Below are positions 5,828 to 14,217 of a stretch of 22,621 nucleotides of DNA, one piece after another. The notes beneath the pieces are model-generated. The model was not told the origin of the DNA. It saw nothing but the letters and a program-made list of their open reading frames with translations, and ran no database searches. A program made the position numbers and the translations under genes. Position 1 is the stretch's first letter. Each line of letters starts with the position of its first letter. Location: the NCBI GenBank assembly GCA_050698755.1, contig JBOHCK010000074.1, forward strand, positions 1 to 22,621, written 5' to 3'. Source of the stretch: Palsa-504 sp050698755. GTDB taxonomy: Bacteria; Actinomycetota; Actinomycetes; Streptosporangiales; Streptosporangiaceae.

Positions 5828-6233
5828 TGCTCCTCCGCATGACCCATCAGGGCCATTCGCCTACCACCTTCACGTGCGGTTTTACCCAGCTGAGCGGTAA
5901 CGATTCCGCCAAACTACCGCGCAGTTCTCGTCAATCCGGTAATGGGCGTCACAGGTACCACATCCGCATCCCCGTCAAAAGTACTTATACGTTTCAACAC
6001 TGCTCGTTGCCCGCGAAACCGGATAAAACTGGACAGTAGTTCGTTTCGGTTGCGCAGCACAGTGCAGACAGACAAGAGTCATGCACGTATTGCCCCCGTC
6101 CCGCCCGTCCTGAGCACGCATACTACAGAGGCAGGGTCCCGCTAGTCACTCAGGCGGCCCCGCGCCTCGCTAGCGTCGCTCAACTCGGACACCGATTCGT
6201 CTCCTCCTCCTACATAAATGATCTCGGGAAGCC
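5828..6233. other. AT-richer intergenic region, no supported gene
   Basis: These 406 bases are clearly less GC-rich than the rest of the window, and open frames in them lack G/C-rich third positions. The region should hold divergent promoters for the small minus-strand gene and the plus-strand DivIVA-like gene. Visible elements are a palindromic AAGTACTT within GTCAAAAGTACTTATACG, and a loose promoter candidate TTGCGC-18 bases-AAGAGT (about 6050-6080). No tRNA, riboswitch or clear terminator was recognised. Confidence 0.5.
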
Positions 6234-7286
6234 ATGAATGACAACAGTGATCTCCTGCCGAACCTAGCCCACGAAGATGCATTCGAAATGCAGATGCGCG
6301 GCTACAGCCGCCGTCAGGTTGACGAGTTCATCGCCCGGTGCCGCAGCCAGATCAGAGACCTAGAGCAGCGACTTGCCCGATCCCTTGACGACCAGGAGGA
6401 ACTCAGGCACGACCTGGCCACGTCCCGCCAGCAGGCCCTGGGCGCCAAGCCCGCCCATGAGGAGGTCAGCGAGCGCATCGCGCAGATCCTGAAGCTGGCC
6501 GACGACGAGGCCAGGTCCCAGAAGTCGAAGGCCCACGACGACATCGCCAGGCAGCGCAACGACGCCCAGGCCGAAGTGGACAAGACCCGCGCCGAGGCAC
6601 GCGAGCAGGCCGAGCGCATGCTGACCGCGGCTCAGGAGCAGGCCGAGCGCGCGATCACGTCCGCCCGCGCCGAGGCGGACAAGACCGTCACCGCCGCCCG
6701 CGCCGAGGCCGACCACACCACGACCGAGGCCAGGAAGAAGTCCGAGGCCGTCATGGCCGACGCCAAGGCCCAGGCCAAGAAGGCGCTGGACGAGGCCACG
6801 GCCCGGGCCACCGCCATCCACGACGGTGCCGAGCGCCGGCTGAACCTGCTGTCCACCAGGCACTCGGACACGATCAAGCGGCTCACCGAGATCCTCGACG
6901 GGGTGTCTTCCCTCGTGGCCGCGGAGAACGCCCGCATGTCGCTGGAGGACGAGGTCGACCATGCCACCGCCAAGGCCATCGGGTCGGCTGACCAGGCCGC
7001 CGGCTCACGCCCGGCCCCGGCTGCGGCCGGGTCGAACGGCCCGGGCCGCAACGGCCCGCCCAGCGCGGGCCCAGCCTCGAGCGTAGGAACCGGGACCCCG
7101 CGTCCGGCCGCCCAAACCGTCGTCGCCGACGCGCCGCCCCGCCCGGAACCCAGGACCCCTGGACCGCAGACGCAGCCTTCCCCGCAAATCCAGGCGCCTC
7201 CGGCGCACTCGGACAAGCCCGCCCAGGCGCGCGCCGCGGTGGCCGACCCTGGCATCCGCGTCGTACCGGGCAGCGACGACGACTGA
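6234..7286 (+). CDS. DivIVA-domain coiled-coil protein
   Basis: This 350-residue protein has no membrane span. Its N terminus carries a DivIVA-like motif, FEMQMRGYSRRQVDEFIARC (about residues 18-37). A long, charged, Ala-rich coiled coil follows (about 38-245) with repeated blocks such as ARAEADKTVTAARAEADHTT. The C-terminal 100 residues are a Pro/Gly/Ala-rich disordered tail ending in GSDDD. DivIVA-family proteins gather at curved membranes and organise poles, septa or hyphal tips; the exact role here cannot be read from sequence. The ATG follows a GGGAAG site. It is too short for Scy and does not look like FilP at its N terminus. It converges with the Ppx/GppA gene with only three bases between stops and no obvious terminator. 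Confidence 0.85.
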   Translation: MNDNSDLLPNLAHEDAFEMQMRGYSRRQVDEFIARCRSQIRDLEQRLARSLDDQEELRHDLATSRQQALGAKPAHEEVSERIAQILKLADDEARSQKSKAHDDIARQRNDAQAEVDKTRAEAREQAERMLTAAQEQAERAITSARAEADKTVTAARAEADHTTTEARKKSEAVMADAKAQAKKALDEATARATAIHDGAERRLNLLSTRHSDTIKRLTEILDGVSSLVAAENARMSLEDEVDHATAKAIGSADQAAGSRPAPAAAGSNGPGRNGPPSAGPASSVGTGTPRPAAQTVVADAPPRPEPRTPGPQTQPSPQIQAPPAHSDKPAQARAAVADPGIRVVPGSDDD

Positions 7287-7289
7287 CGG

Positions 7290-8258
7290 CTAGCGCGTCA
7301 CCCGCCGGTCATCCAGAGCGCCGTCCTGGCCCTGCGCGAGCAGGTCCAGGCGGCGCAGGATGACGCCCTCACGCAGGGCCCACGGGCACAGTTCGATCTG
7401 ATCGACGCCCAGCAGGTCGAGGATGGCGTCAGCCACGACGGCGCCGGCCGGAAGCTGCGCGACCCGGCTGGCCGAAACCCCTGGCAGCCGGGCCCGCTCC
7501 GCCTGGGACAGGGCGGGAAGCCGTTCGGCCAGCGCGGCCACGTCGGCGTGCCTCAGCACGCGCTTGACGTAGGGCCCCTCGCCGGACGGCGCCGCGCCCG
7601 CGATCCTGGCCAGCTGCCTGAAGGTCTTCGACGTGCCGACCACGTGGTCGGGCGCCCCCTGCCGCAGTATGCCGCCCGCCTCCCGGGCGATGACCGCCCG
7701 CACATGCTTGCGCATGCCGCGCACCTGCTGGGCTGACGGCGGGTCGGAACTGATCCAGTCCCTGGTGAGGCGGCCGGCGCCCAGCGGCAGCGAGGCCACC
7801 ACCTCCGGCTCCTCGTCGATCCCGGACGCCACTTCCAGCGACCCGCCGCCGATGTCGATGACCAGCAGCCGCCCCGATGACCAGCCGAACCACCGCCGCG
7901 CGGCCAGGAACGTGAGGCGCGCCTCCTCCGGGCCGGTCATCACGGTGATCTGCGCGCCGGTCTGCTCGCGGATCCGCTCAAGCACCTGCTCGCCGTTGCC
8001 GGCCTCGCGAACGGCCGAGGTCGCGAACGCGATCAGGTCCTCGACCCCCTTGTCCTCCGCGATGCGCAGCGCCTCCTCGACGATGCCCCGCAGGCTCCGC
8101 TCGCCGGGACCCGACAGCGAACTCCCGTTCTCCAGGGACTCTGCGAGCTTGAGTTCGACCTTGTGGGAGAACGCGGGCGTCGGCCGCGCTCCCTGGTAGG
8201 CGTCCACGACAAGCAGATGCACCGTGTTGGACCCCACGTCCAGCACCCCAAGTCGCAT
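7290..8258 (-). CDS. Ppx/GppA family phosphatase
   Basis: This 322-residue member of the actin-like ATPase fold would hydrolyse polyphosphate or pppGpp. Family motifs are the first phosphate loop LGVLDVGSNTVHLLVVD, the FATSAVREAGN segment, the second phosphate loop LLVIDIGGGSLEVASG, and VGTSKTFRQLARI. Its length matches the short actinobacterial Ppx form that lacks the C-terminal HD-like domain of E. coli Ppx. The ATG at 8258 starts MRLGVLDVGSNT, the usual family start. No Shine-Dalgarno is evident, but TAGCGT lies six bases upstream, so the transcript may be leaderless; the -35 is unconvincing. Substrate preference between polyphosphate and alarmone cannot be told from sequence. Confidence 0.92.
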   Translation of the reverse strand: MRLGVLDVGSNTVHLLVVDAYQGARPTPAFSHKVELKLAESLENGSSLSGPGERSLRGIVEEALRIAEDKGVEDLIAFATSAVREAGNGEQVLERIREQTGAQITVMTGPEEARLTFLAARRWFGWSSGRLLVIDIGGGSLEVASGIDEEPEVVASLPLGAGRLTRDWISSDPPSAQQVRGMRKHVRAVIAREAGGILRQGAPDHVVGTSKTFRQLARIAGAAPSGEGPYVKRVLRHADVAALAERLPALSQAERARLPGVSASRVAQLPAGAVVADAILDLLGVDQIELCPWALREGVILRRLDLLAQGQDGALDDRRVTR

Positions 8259-8392
8259 ACCCTGACGCTACCCTGCCGCCGCCGCCTGGTGATCCGCCCG
8301 CGTCACACGAGACCACCCGGCGGTGTTTCAGATAATTTATTCCGAACGGCGATTGCTGCGCGTACCCGGACACCGGGAGGTCTGGTCTGGAC

Positions 8393-9778
8393 ATGCACAA
8401 CGGGGAGGTGTCCTACTGGTGGCGGGCCCGCGGCCGGCCGACGCAGCGACCGCCCCTGCCGGGCGGCACGGAGGCCGACGTGTGCATCGTCGGCGCCGGG
8501 TTCACCGGCCTGTGGACGGCCTACTACCTCAAGCGGGCCGACCCCGGGCTGCGCATCGTGGTGCTCGAGGCGGCCTTCGCCGGGTTCGGCGCCTCCGGCA
8601 GGAACGGCGGCTGGGTCACGGCCGCCCTGCCGGGCTCGCGGGCCCGGTACGCCGCGCACCCGCGCGGGGCGCAGGGCGTCCGTGACCTCGAGCGGCACCT
8701 GCGCGAGACCGTCGACGAGGTCGCCCGGGTGTGCGCCGCGGAGGGCATCGACGCCGGCCTGGTCAAGGGGGGCGAACTCGGCGTCGCCACCTCCGCGGCG
8801 CAAGACGCGCGACTACGCCAGCACCTGGACGCCGAACGGTCCTGGGGAGCCGATGAAAACATCGTTCGGTATCTGGATAAAGAGGAACTGGCCGGGCGGC
8901 TCCAGGTGGCAGGAGCCGTCGGCGCGCTGTACCGGCCCGACTGCGCCCGGGTGCAGCCAGCCGATCTCGTAGCCGGGCTCGCCGAGGCCGTCACCCGCTC
9001 CGGGGTCCTGCTGTACGAGGGGACCCCGGTCTCGGATATCACCGCCGGGCGGGCCAGGACGCCGATGGGCGACGTGCGGGCGCCGTTCGTCCTGCGGTGC
9101 ACCGAGGGGTTCACGGCGGAGCTGCCCGGGTCACACAGGACGCTGCTCCCGATGAACAGCTCGATGATCGTCACGGGCCCGCTGAGCAGCGACGCCTGGG
9201 CCTCGATCGGCTGGGACGGCTGCGAGACGCTGGGCGATGAGGCGCACGCGTACATGTACGCGCAGCGCACCGCGGACGGGCGGATCGCCCTGGGCGGGCG
9301 CGGCGTCCCGTACCGCTTCGGCTCGGGGATCGACGACGACGGCATGATCCCGCCGTCGACCATCGCCCAGCTCGGCCGGATCCTGCGCCGCATGTTCCCT
9401 GCGACGGTCGAGGCGGGCATCGAGCACGCGTGGTGCGGGGTGCTCGGAGTCCCGCGGGACTGGTGCGCCACGGTCATGATGGACACGCGCACCGGTCTGG
9501 GCTGGGCGGGCGGTTACACCGGGCACGGGGTGGCCGCCGCCAACCTGGCCGGGCGTACGCTGGCCGACCTCGTACGCGGCGTGCCCAGCCCGCTGACCAC
9601 CCTGCCGTGGGTGGGGCACAGGTCCCCGCGCTGGGAGCCCGAGCCGCTGCGCTGGGCCGGGGTCCACGGCCTGTACGCCCTGTACCGCACGGCGGACCGG
9701 CTGGAGGGCACCGGGCGGTCGGCGCGCACGTCGCTGCTCGCCCGGGCCGGGGACCTCATCTCCGGCATCCCGCACTGA
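8393..9778 (+). CDS. FAD-dependent oxidoreductase (DAO family, gamma-glutamylputrescine-oxidase-like)
   Basis: This 461-residue protein has an N-terminal Rossmann FAD site, ADVCIVGAGFTGLWTAYYLK (about residues 29-48), the acidic ribose-binding residue in RIVVLEA, and GFGASGRNGGW, a block typical of PuuB/OrdL-like amine oxidases. The C-terminal FAD-binding segment is GWAGGYTGHGVAAANLAGRT. It would oxidise a secondary or primary amine, transferring hydride to FAD with release of peroxide; the substrate is unknown. The ATG follows GGGAGGT by eleven bases. A GTG six codons in (start of VSYWWR) overlaps a GGGGAG and is less likely. No polyamine genes adjoin it. Its TGA is the first three bases of a 50-bp tandem repeat. 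Confidence 0.87.
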   Translation: MHNGEVSYWWRARGRPTQRPPLPGGTEADVCIVGAGFTGLWTAYYLKRADPGLRIVVLEAAFAGFGASGRNGGWVTAALPGSRARYAAHPRGAQGVRDLERHLRETVDEVARVCAAEGIDAGLVKGGELGVATSAAQDARLRQHLDAERSWGADENIVRYLDKEELAGRLQVAGAVGALYRPDCARVQPADLVAGLAEAVTRSGVLLYEGTPVSDITAGRARTPMGDVRAPFVLRCTEGFTAELPGSHRTLLPMNSSMIVTGPLSSDAWASIGWDGCETLGDEAHAYMYAQRTADGRIALGGRGVPYRFGSGIDDDGMIPPSTIAQLGRILRRMFPATVEAGIEHAWCGVLGVPRDWCATVMMDTRTGLGWAGGYTGHGVAAANLAGRTLADLVRGVPSPLTTLPWVGHRSPRWEPEPLRWAGVHGLYALYRTADRLEGTGRSARTSLLARAGDLISGIPH

Positions 9779-9950
9779 CACATCCCCGGCATCCGGGGCC
9801 TGACGCATCACGAGCTTCCCGGACCTGGCACATCCCCGGCTTCCGGGGCCTGACGCATCACGAGCTTCCCGGACCTGGCACATCCCCGGCTTCCGGCGCC
9901 TGACGCATCACTAGCTTCCCGGACCTGACACGTCTGCGGCCTCCCGGACC
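9776..9950. repeat. 50-bp tandem repeat, three full copies plus a partial copy
   Basis: Units lie at 9776-9825, 9826-9875 and 9876-9925, with a shortened degenerate copy at 9926-9950. Copies differ at only a few positions. Each of the first two contains a hairpin, CCCCGG-three bases-CCGGGG (9784-9798 in the first copy); the third has a mismatch. The first unit starts on the stop codon of the FAD oxidoreductase. A period of 50 is not a multiple of three, so the array is not coding. There are no distinct spacers, so it is not CRISPR. The stacked hairpins may end transcription. Confidence 0.9.
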
Positions 9951-10020
9951 GACATCGGCGCTTCATCCCCGTCGTTCACTGTGCCCTTCCTCACACCGGC
10001 CCAGGTCTCGCCCTTCCCGG

Positions 10021-10060
10021 TTGACATCACTGATATTGCTTATCTAGCATAATGATATCA
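10021..10060 (+). promoter_or_regulatory. Promoter with overlapping dyad ahead of ABC transporter operon
   Basis: TTGACA (10021-10026), an 18-base spacer and TAGCAT (10045-10050) form a good sigma-70-type promoter in a local AT-rich island. TGATAT (10031-10036) and ATATCA (10055-10060) form an inverted repeat centred on the -10 element, and TGATATCA (10053-10060) is itself palindromic. A repressor bound here would block polymerase. No regulator gene adjoins, so the binding protein is unknown. Confidence 0.65.
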
Positions 10061-10082
10061 CTTTTTAATCAGGGAGATGGCG

Positions 10083-11033
10083 ATGGGTGCATCTGGAAGC
10101 GCGGTCGAGATCGCGCACCTGCGCAAGACCTACGGAGCACTGACCGCGGTGGACGACGTCTCGTTCACCGTGGCCGACGGCGAGATCTTCGGGATCCTCG
10201 GCCCGAACGGCGCGGGGAAGACCACCACCGTCGAGTGCGCCATCGGGCTCCGCTCGCCGGACTCGGGGACGATCCGGCTGCTGGGCCTGGACCCGCACGC
10301 CGACCGGGCACAGGTCCACGAGATCGTCGGGGTTCAGCTCCAGGCGAGCGCGCAGCCGGCGAAGCTCAGGGTCCGGGAGATCCTCGACATGTACTCCTCG
10401 TTCTACCGTCAGCCCGCCGACGTCAGGGAGCTGACCGAGGTGCTCGGGCTGGACGGCAAGCTCGGCGACTACTACAAGTCCCTGTCCGGCGGGCAGCGCC
10501 AGCGGCTCTCCGTCGCGCTGGCGCTCATCGGGCGGCCGAAGATCGCGGTGCTCGACGAGATGACCACGGGCCTCGACCCGCAGGCCCGCCGCGACGCCTG
10601 GGACCTCATCGAGGGCATCCGCGAGCGCGGCGTGACGATCCTGCTGGTCACGCACTTCATGGAGGAAGCCGAGCGGCTGTGCGACCGCGTGGCGCTGATC
10701 GACCACGGGCGCATCGTCGCGCTGGACTCCCCGGCCGGCCTGGCCACCCAGGCCCGGGGCGGGAAGACCGTTCGGTTCCAGCCCTCGTCCCGGTTCGACG
10801 ACCGGCTGCTCACGGACCTCCCCGAGGTCACCGGGGTCGAGCACGACGGCCAGCACGTCGTGGTCACCGGGACCGGCGAGCTCGTCAACGCGGTGATCCT
10901 GGCCCTCGCCACCGTCGGCGTTACCGCGCGTGACGTCCGGCTCGATTCGTCGAGCCTCGAGGACGCGTTCGTCCGGCTCACCGGCAGGTCATCGCTGGAA
11001 GCCACCCCAAGCAAGGAAGGAGCACTGGCATGA
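10083..11033 (+). CDS. ABC transporter ATP-binding protein (DrrA/ABC-2 exporter type)
   Basis: This 316-residue ATPase has Walker A GPNGAGKTT (about residues 40-48), signature LSGGQRQR (about 134-141), Walker B IAVLDEMTTGLDP, and the H-loop LLVTHFMEEAERLCD. The Walker B neighbourhood has Met where DEPT is usual, a mild variant seen in some exporters. A C-terminal extension of about 90 residues is typical of DrrA-like drug or lipid exporters. ATGs lie at 10077 and 10083. The AGGGAG site at 10071-10076 touches the first but is six bases from the second, so 10083 is chosen. Its stop overlaps the permease ATG as ATGA (11030-11033), giving a two-gene operon. Substrate is unknown. Confidence 0.93.
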   Translation: MGASGSAVEIAHLRKTYGALTAVDDVSFTVADGEIFGILGPNGAGKTTTVECAIGLRSPDSGTIRLLGLDPHADRAQVHEIVGVQLQASAQPAKLRVREILDMYSSFYRQPADVRELTEVLGLDGKLGDYYKSLSGGQRQRLSVALALIGRPKIAVLDEMTTGLDPQARRDAWDLIEGIRERGVTILLVTHFMEEAERLCDRVALIDHGRIVALDSPAGLATQARGGKTVRFQPSSRFDDRLLTDLPEVTGVEHDGQHVVVTGTGELVNAVILALATVGVTARDVRLDSSSLEDAFVRLTGRSSLEATPSKEGALA

Positions 11034-11824
11034 CGTCGCTCACCACTCAGCTCACGCTGCCGCTGCCAGCAATAGGAGCACGGCGCACCGCCTTCGGCAA
11101 GGTCGTGCTGAACGAGGCCAGGCTCACGTGGCGGCGGCCGATCGGCCTGATCGCCGGGGTCGCCATCCCCGTGTTCCTGACGGTCCTGTTCGGCAACCTG
11201 CCCACTTTCCACCAGTCCCCGGCGAGCTTCGGCGGGATCACCCTATTCGACGCGTACATACCGGTCCTCGCCGTGTTCTCCCTCGCCATGCTCGCGCTGC
11301 TCGGCCTCCCGATCCCGCTCGCCTCCTATCGTGAGCTGGGGGTCCTGCGCCGCCTGTCGACCACCCCGGTTCCCCCGTCCTGGCTGCTCGCCGCGCAGGG
11401 CCTCGTCCAGCTTTGCGTCGCGGTGACCGGGCTCGCCGTCATCCTCGTCCTGAGCGTCGTCGCGTTCGGGGCACCCGTCCCGAAGAGCCCGGGCGGGCTG
11501 CTGGTCTCGGTCATGCTGTCCGTCGCCGGGCTGTTCCCCATCGGGCTGATGATCGCGGCGATGTCCAAGACCGCCGGCGCCGCGAGCGTCATCGGCCGGC
11601 TGGCGTTCTTCCCGCTGATCTTCTTCGCCGGGCTGTGGCTGCCGCGGGCGCTGATGCCCTCCGTGCTCCTGGACATCAGCAACTACACCCCGCTCGGCCC
11701 GGCGGTGCAGGCGATGCAGTCCTCGATGCTCACCGGGTTCCCCTCGGTGCAGCCGCTGCTGGTCCTGGCGGGGTACGCGGTGGTGTTCGGGTTCCTGGCC
11801 AAGCGCTTCTTCCGCTGGGAGTAG
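11030..11824 (+). CDS. ABC-2 type transporter permease
   Basis: This 264-residue membrane protein has about six hydrophobic spans, for example IGLIAGVAIPVFLTVLFG, LAVFSLAMLALLGLPIPLA, LAVILVLSVVAF and VSVMLSVAGLFPIGLMIAA, plus a final LLVLAGYAVVFGFLA before the KRFFRWE end. The conserved ABC-2 segment YRELGVLRRLSTTPVPPSWL, a cytoplasmic coupling region, is clear, as is FFAGLWLPRALMP. It pairs with the overlapping upstream ATPase to form an exporter, probably as a 2+2 complex. The family exports antibiotics, lipids or polyketides; nothing in the sequence fixes the substrate. Confidence 0.92.
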   Translation: MTSLTTQLTLPLPAIGARRTAFGKVVLNEARLTWRRPIGLIAGVAIPVFLTVLFGNLPTFHQSPASFGGITLFDAYIPVLAVFSLAMLALLGLPIPLASYRELGVLRRLSTTPVPPSWLLAAQGLVQLCVAVTGLAVILVLSVVAFGAPVPKSPGGLLVSVMLSVAGLFPIGLMIAAMSKTAGAASVIGRLAFFPLIFFAGLWLPRALMPSVLLDISNYTPLGPAVQAMQSSMLTGFPSVQPLLVLAGYAVVFGFLAKRFFRWE

Positions 11825-11910
11825 CGCCGTCTGGCCTGTTCGGTGGCCGGGACTCCGGGCTTCGGCTCGGTCCCGGCCACTCGCCTGTGCATGTATGCCA
11901 GGCTGGTCGG

Positions 11911-12660
11911 GTGGCTGACTTCATCGACAAGGACCTGACCGGCTCCCGGTTCGAGCGCGTGTACCTGACCGGTGCGCGCTTCCACCTGGTCGACCTGACC
12001 GGGGTGACGATCAGCGGCTCGCTCCTGGCCGACGTGGACATCAGCGGGCGGATCCGCAACCTGCGGGTCAACGGGGTCGACGTCGTGCCCCTGGTGGAGG
12101 CCGAGCTGAACCGCCGCTACCCGGACCGGGCCAAGATGCGCCCGGCCGACGCTGACGGGTTCCGCGACGCCTGGGACATCCTGGAGCGGCTGTGGGCGCA
12201 GACCGTCACCCGGGCCCGCGGGATGACCCCGGAGCTACTGCACGAGCGGGTCGACGGGGAGTGGTCCTTCATCCAGACCCTCCGCCATCTGGTCTTCGCC
12301 ACCGACGCCTGGGTGAACCGCGCCATCTTGGGCCAGCCGTGCCCGTGGCACCCGCTCGACCTGCCTGCCGACGAGATACCCGACGAACCCAGCGTCCCCC
12401 GCGACCTCGACGCGCGCCCGCCGCTGGAGGAGGTGCTCGCCCTGCGCGCGGACCGGATGGCCGCCGTCCGCCGGGTGCTGGCCGGCCTGACCGACGAGCG
12501 GCTGGCCGGCGTCACGGTCGCGGTCACGGAGCCGGGTTTCCCCGAGCCGGAGAGCTTCGCCGTGCGGCGGTGCCTGCAGGCCATCCTCAACGAGGAGTGG
12601 GAGCACCGGCTGTACGCCGAACGGGACCTCGACGCACTGGTCCGGTCCTCTTTACCGGGG
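11911..12660 (+). CDS. Pentapeptide-repeat/DinB-like protein lacking a stop codon at its expected end
   Basis: The product begins VADFIDKDLTGSRFERVYLT, a short pentapeptide-repeat-like segment (about residues 5-50). A DinB/MDMPI-like four-helix domain follows with WSFIQTLRHLVFATDAWVNR and LNEEWEHRLYAERDLDALV. DinB-fold proteins often bind metal and act as thiol-dependent transferases, including mycothiol-dependent ones; the activity here is not known. The GTG at 11911 is chosen because homologous proteins, as I recall, start MADFIDRDL; GTG at 11887 is an alternative. Coding character ends near 12650, where codons become TCT, TTA, CTT and TTA. No stop occurs there, and the frame stays open to 13593, through most of the amidase gene. 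The end given is where coding signal stops, not a stop codon. Confidence 0.7.
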
Positions 12661-12709
12661 CTTGTCTTATGCCTTACCGTGGCCCGATCCACGACAGGGC
12701 AGGTGAGGC

Positions 12710-14116
12710 GTGAGCGAACTGTGGCGCAAGAGCGCTGTCGAACTGGCCGCCATGATCCGCGACCGCGAGGTCAGCAGCCGCGAGGTCATCCAGGCGCACC
12801 TGGACCGGATCGAGGCGGTCAACCCTTACCTCAACGCCATCGTCCGCCTCCTGCCGGACCAGGCCCTCGCGGCCGCCGACGCCGCCGACCGTTTCGTGTC
12901 GGATGGCGCCGGGCTCGGCCCGCTGCACGGCGTCCCGTTCACGGTCAAGGAGAACATCGACCTGGCCGGAACCCCGACCACGCAGGCGATCCCGGCCCTG
13001 GCCGAGGCGGTCGCCCCGGTCGACGCCCCGCAGGTGGAACGGATGCGCGCGGCGGGCGCGATCCCGATCGGCCGGACCAACCTGCCGGACTTCGGCCTGC
13101 GCGTGCACACCGACTCGGCCCTGCACGGCCTGACCCGCAACCCGTGGAACCCGCAGCGCACCCCGGGCGGGTCGAGCGGCGGCGAGGCCGCCGCCCTGGC
13201 CACCGGGATGAGCCCGCTCGGCCTGGGCAACGATCTCGGCGGATCGCTGCGCAACCCCGCGCACTGCTGCGGCGTCGCGTCGATCAAGCCGTCCACCGGC
13301 GCCGTGCCCGCCGCGACAGTGATCCCGCCGGAGGACATGAACATCTCCTACCAGCTGATGGCCGTCGAGGGCGTCCTGGCCCGCCGGGTGGCCGACGTCC
13401 GGGCCGGCTTCACCGCGCTCGCGGGCCAGCACCCGCGCGACCCGCTGAGCGTCCCCGCGGTCTTCACCGAGCTGGCCCCCGGCGAGCGGCCCAGGGTCGC
13501 CGTGCTCCCCGAGCCGCCCGGCGGCAGTACCCACCCGGAGGTGGCCGCGGCGGTGCGCCGGGCGGCCGACGCGCTCGCGGACGACGGCTTTGAGGTCACC
13601 GAGACCGCGCCGCCCGACTACGAGCAGGCGATCGAGCTGTGGGGCACGATCCTCTCCGCCGACTTGCGGGTCATCCAGCCGCTGCTGGAGCAGCTCATGG
13701 GCCCGGGCGGCCGCCAGTTCCTCGCCAACGCGCTCGACACCCTTCCCGCACCGGACCTGGCCACCTGGGCGATGGCGCACACCGCCCGGCACGGGCTGGC
13801 CCGCCGCTGGAGCCTGTGGTACCAGGAGTACCCGGTGCTCCTCAGCCCGGTCTGGTCCCAGCCCGCCTTCCCGCTGGACTTCGACATCGCCACCCCCGAG
13901 GGTGCCGCCGCGACCCTGGAGCTGATGCGCCCGGTCCTTCCGGCCAACCTGCTCGGCACCCCGGCCGCGGTGGTCCCCGCCGGGATGGCCGATGGTCTGC
14001 CCGTCGGGGTCCAGGTCATGGGCGGCAAGTACACCGAGCTGCGCTGCCTGAGCGTGGCCGAGGCGATCGAGCACCGCCTCGGCCCGCTCACGCCGATCGA
14101 TCCCGTCCTGCCGTAG
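12710..14116 (+). CDS. Amidase signature family hydrolase
   Basis: This 468-residue enzyme has the Ser-cisSer-Lys triad of the amidase signature family. Lys80 lies in PFTVKENIDLAG, the cis-Ser in RTPGGSSGGEAAALA (about 155-156), and the nucleophile Ser179 in GNDLGGSLRNPAH. It hydrolyses a carboxamide. The length and motifs fit free-standing amidases rather than GatA, and no gatB or gatC adjoins. The GTG start at 12710 has AGGTGAGG just upstream and overlaps a TGA in another frame as GTGA. The upstream DinB-like gene may once have ended there. The true substrate cannot be inferred. It converges on katG across a 25-bp tandem repeat. Confidence 0.92.
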   Translation: MSELWRKSAVELAAMIRDREVSSREVIQAHLDRIEAVNPYLNAIVRLLPDQALAAADAADRFVSDGAGLGPLHGVPFTVKENIDLAGTPTTQAIPALAEAVAPVDAPQVERMRAAGAIPIGRTNLPDFGLRVHTDSALHGLTRNPWNPQRTPGGSSGGEAAALATGMSPLGLGNDLGGSLRNPAHCCGVASIKPSTGAVPAATVIPPEDMNISYQLMAVEGVLARRVADVRAGFTALAGQHPRDPLSVPAVFTELAPGERPRVAVLPEPPGGSTHPEVAAAVRRAADALADDGFEVTETAPPDYEQAIELWGTILSADLRVIQPLLEQLMGPGGRQFLANALDTLPAPDLATWAMAHTARHGLARRWSLWYQEYPVLLSPVWSQPAFPLDFDIATPEGAAATLELMRPVLPANLLGTPAAVVPAGMADGLPVGVQVMGGKYTELRCLSVAEAIEHRLGPLTPIDPVLP

Positions 14117-14217
14117 GGTCCTGGCCTGAGGTCCTGGCCTAGGGCCTTGGCCGAGGTCCTGGCCTAGGGCCTTGGCCGAGGTCCTGGCCTAGGGCCTTGG
14201 CCGAGGTCCTGGCCTAG
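14117..14217. repeat. 25-bp tandem repeat between amidase and katG
   Basis: Three perfect copies (14130-14154, 14155-14179, 14180-14204) are flanked by half-copies at 14117-14129 and 14205-14217. The unit is rich in GGCC, a self-complementary tetramer (GGCCTAGGGCC, TTGGCC), so many alternative hairpins are possible in transcripts from either strand. The array fills the whole space between the two convergent genes, and the katG stop codon lies in the last half-copy. It probably ends transcription in both directions. Confidence 0.92.

Noticed and set aside
5818..6145. Two short plus-strand frames in the AT-richer gap
   Set aside because: Third positions are not GC-rich, there are no ribosome-binding sites, and the products show no family-like pattern.
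9776..9950. CRISPR-like array
   Set aside because: Units are directly contiguous with no unique spacers, and no cas genes are nearby.
10960..11033. Possible programmed frameshift between the ABC ATPase and permease
   Set aside because: The ATGA overlap is an ordinary stop-start coupling, both proteins are complete, and no slippery sequence was seen.
12674..14074. 466-codon minus-strand frame opposite the amidase
   Set aside because: It is the antisense shadow of a gene with an intact amidase triad. The product is Gly/Arg/Val-rich with no motifs.
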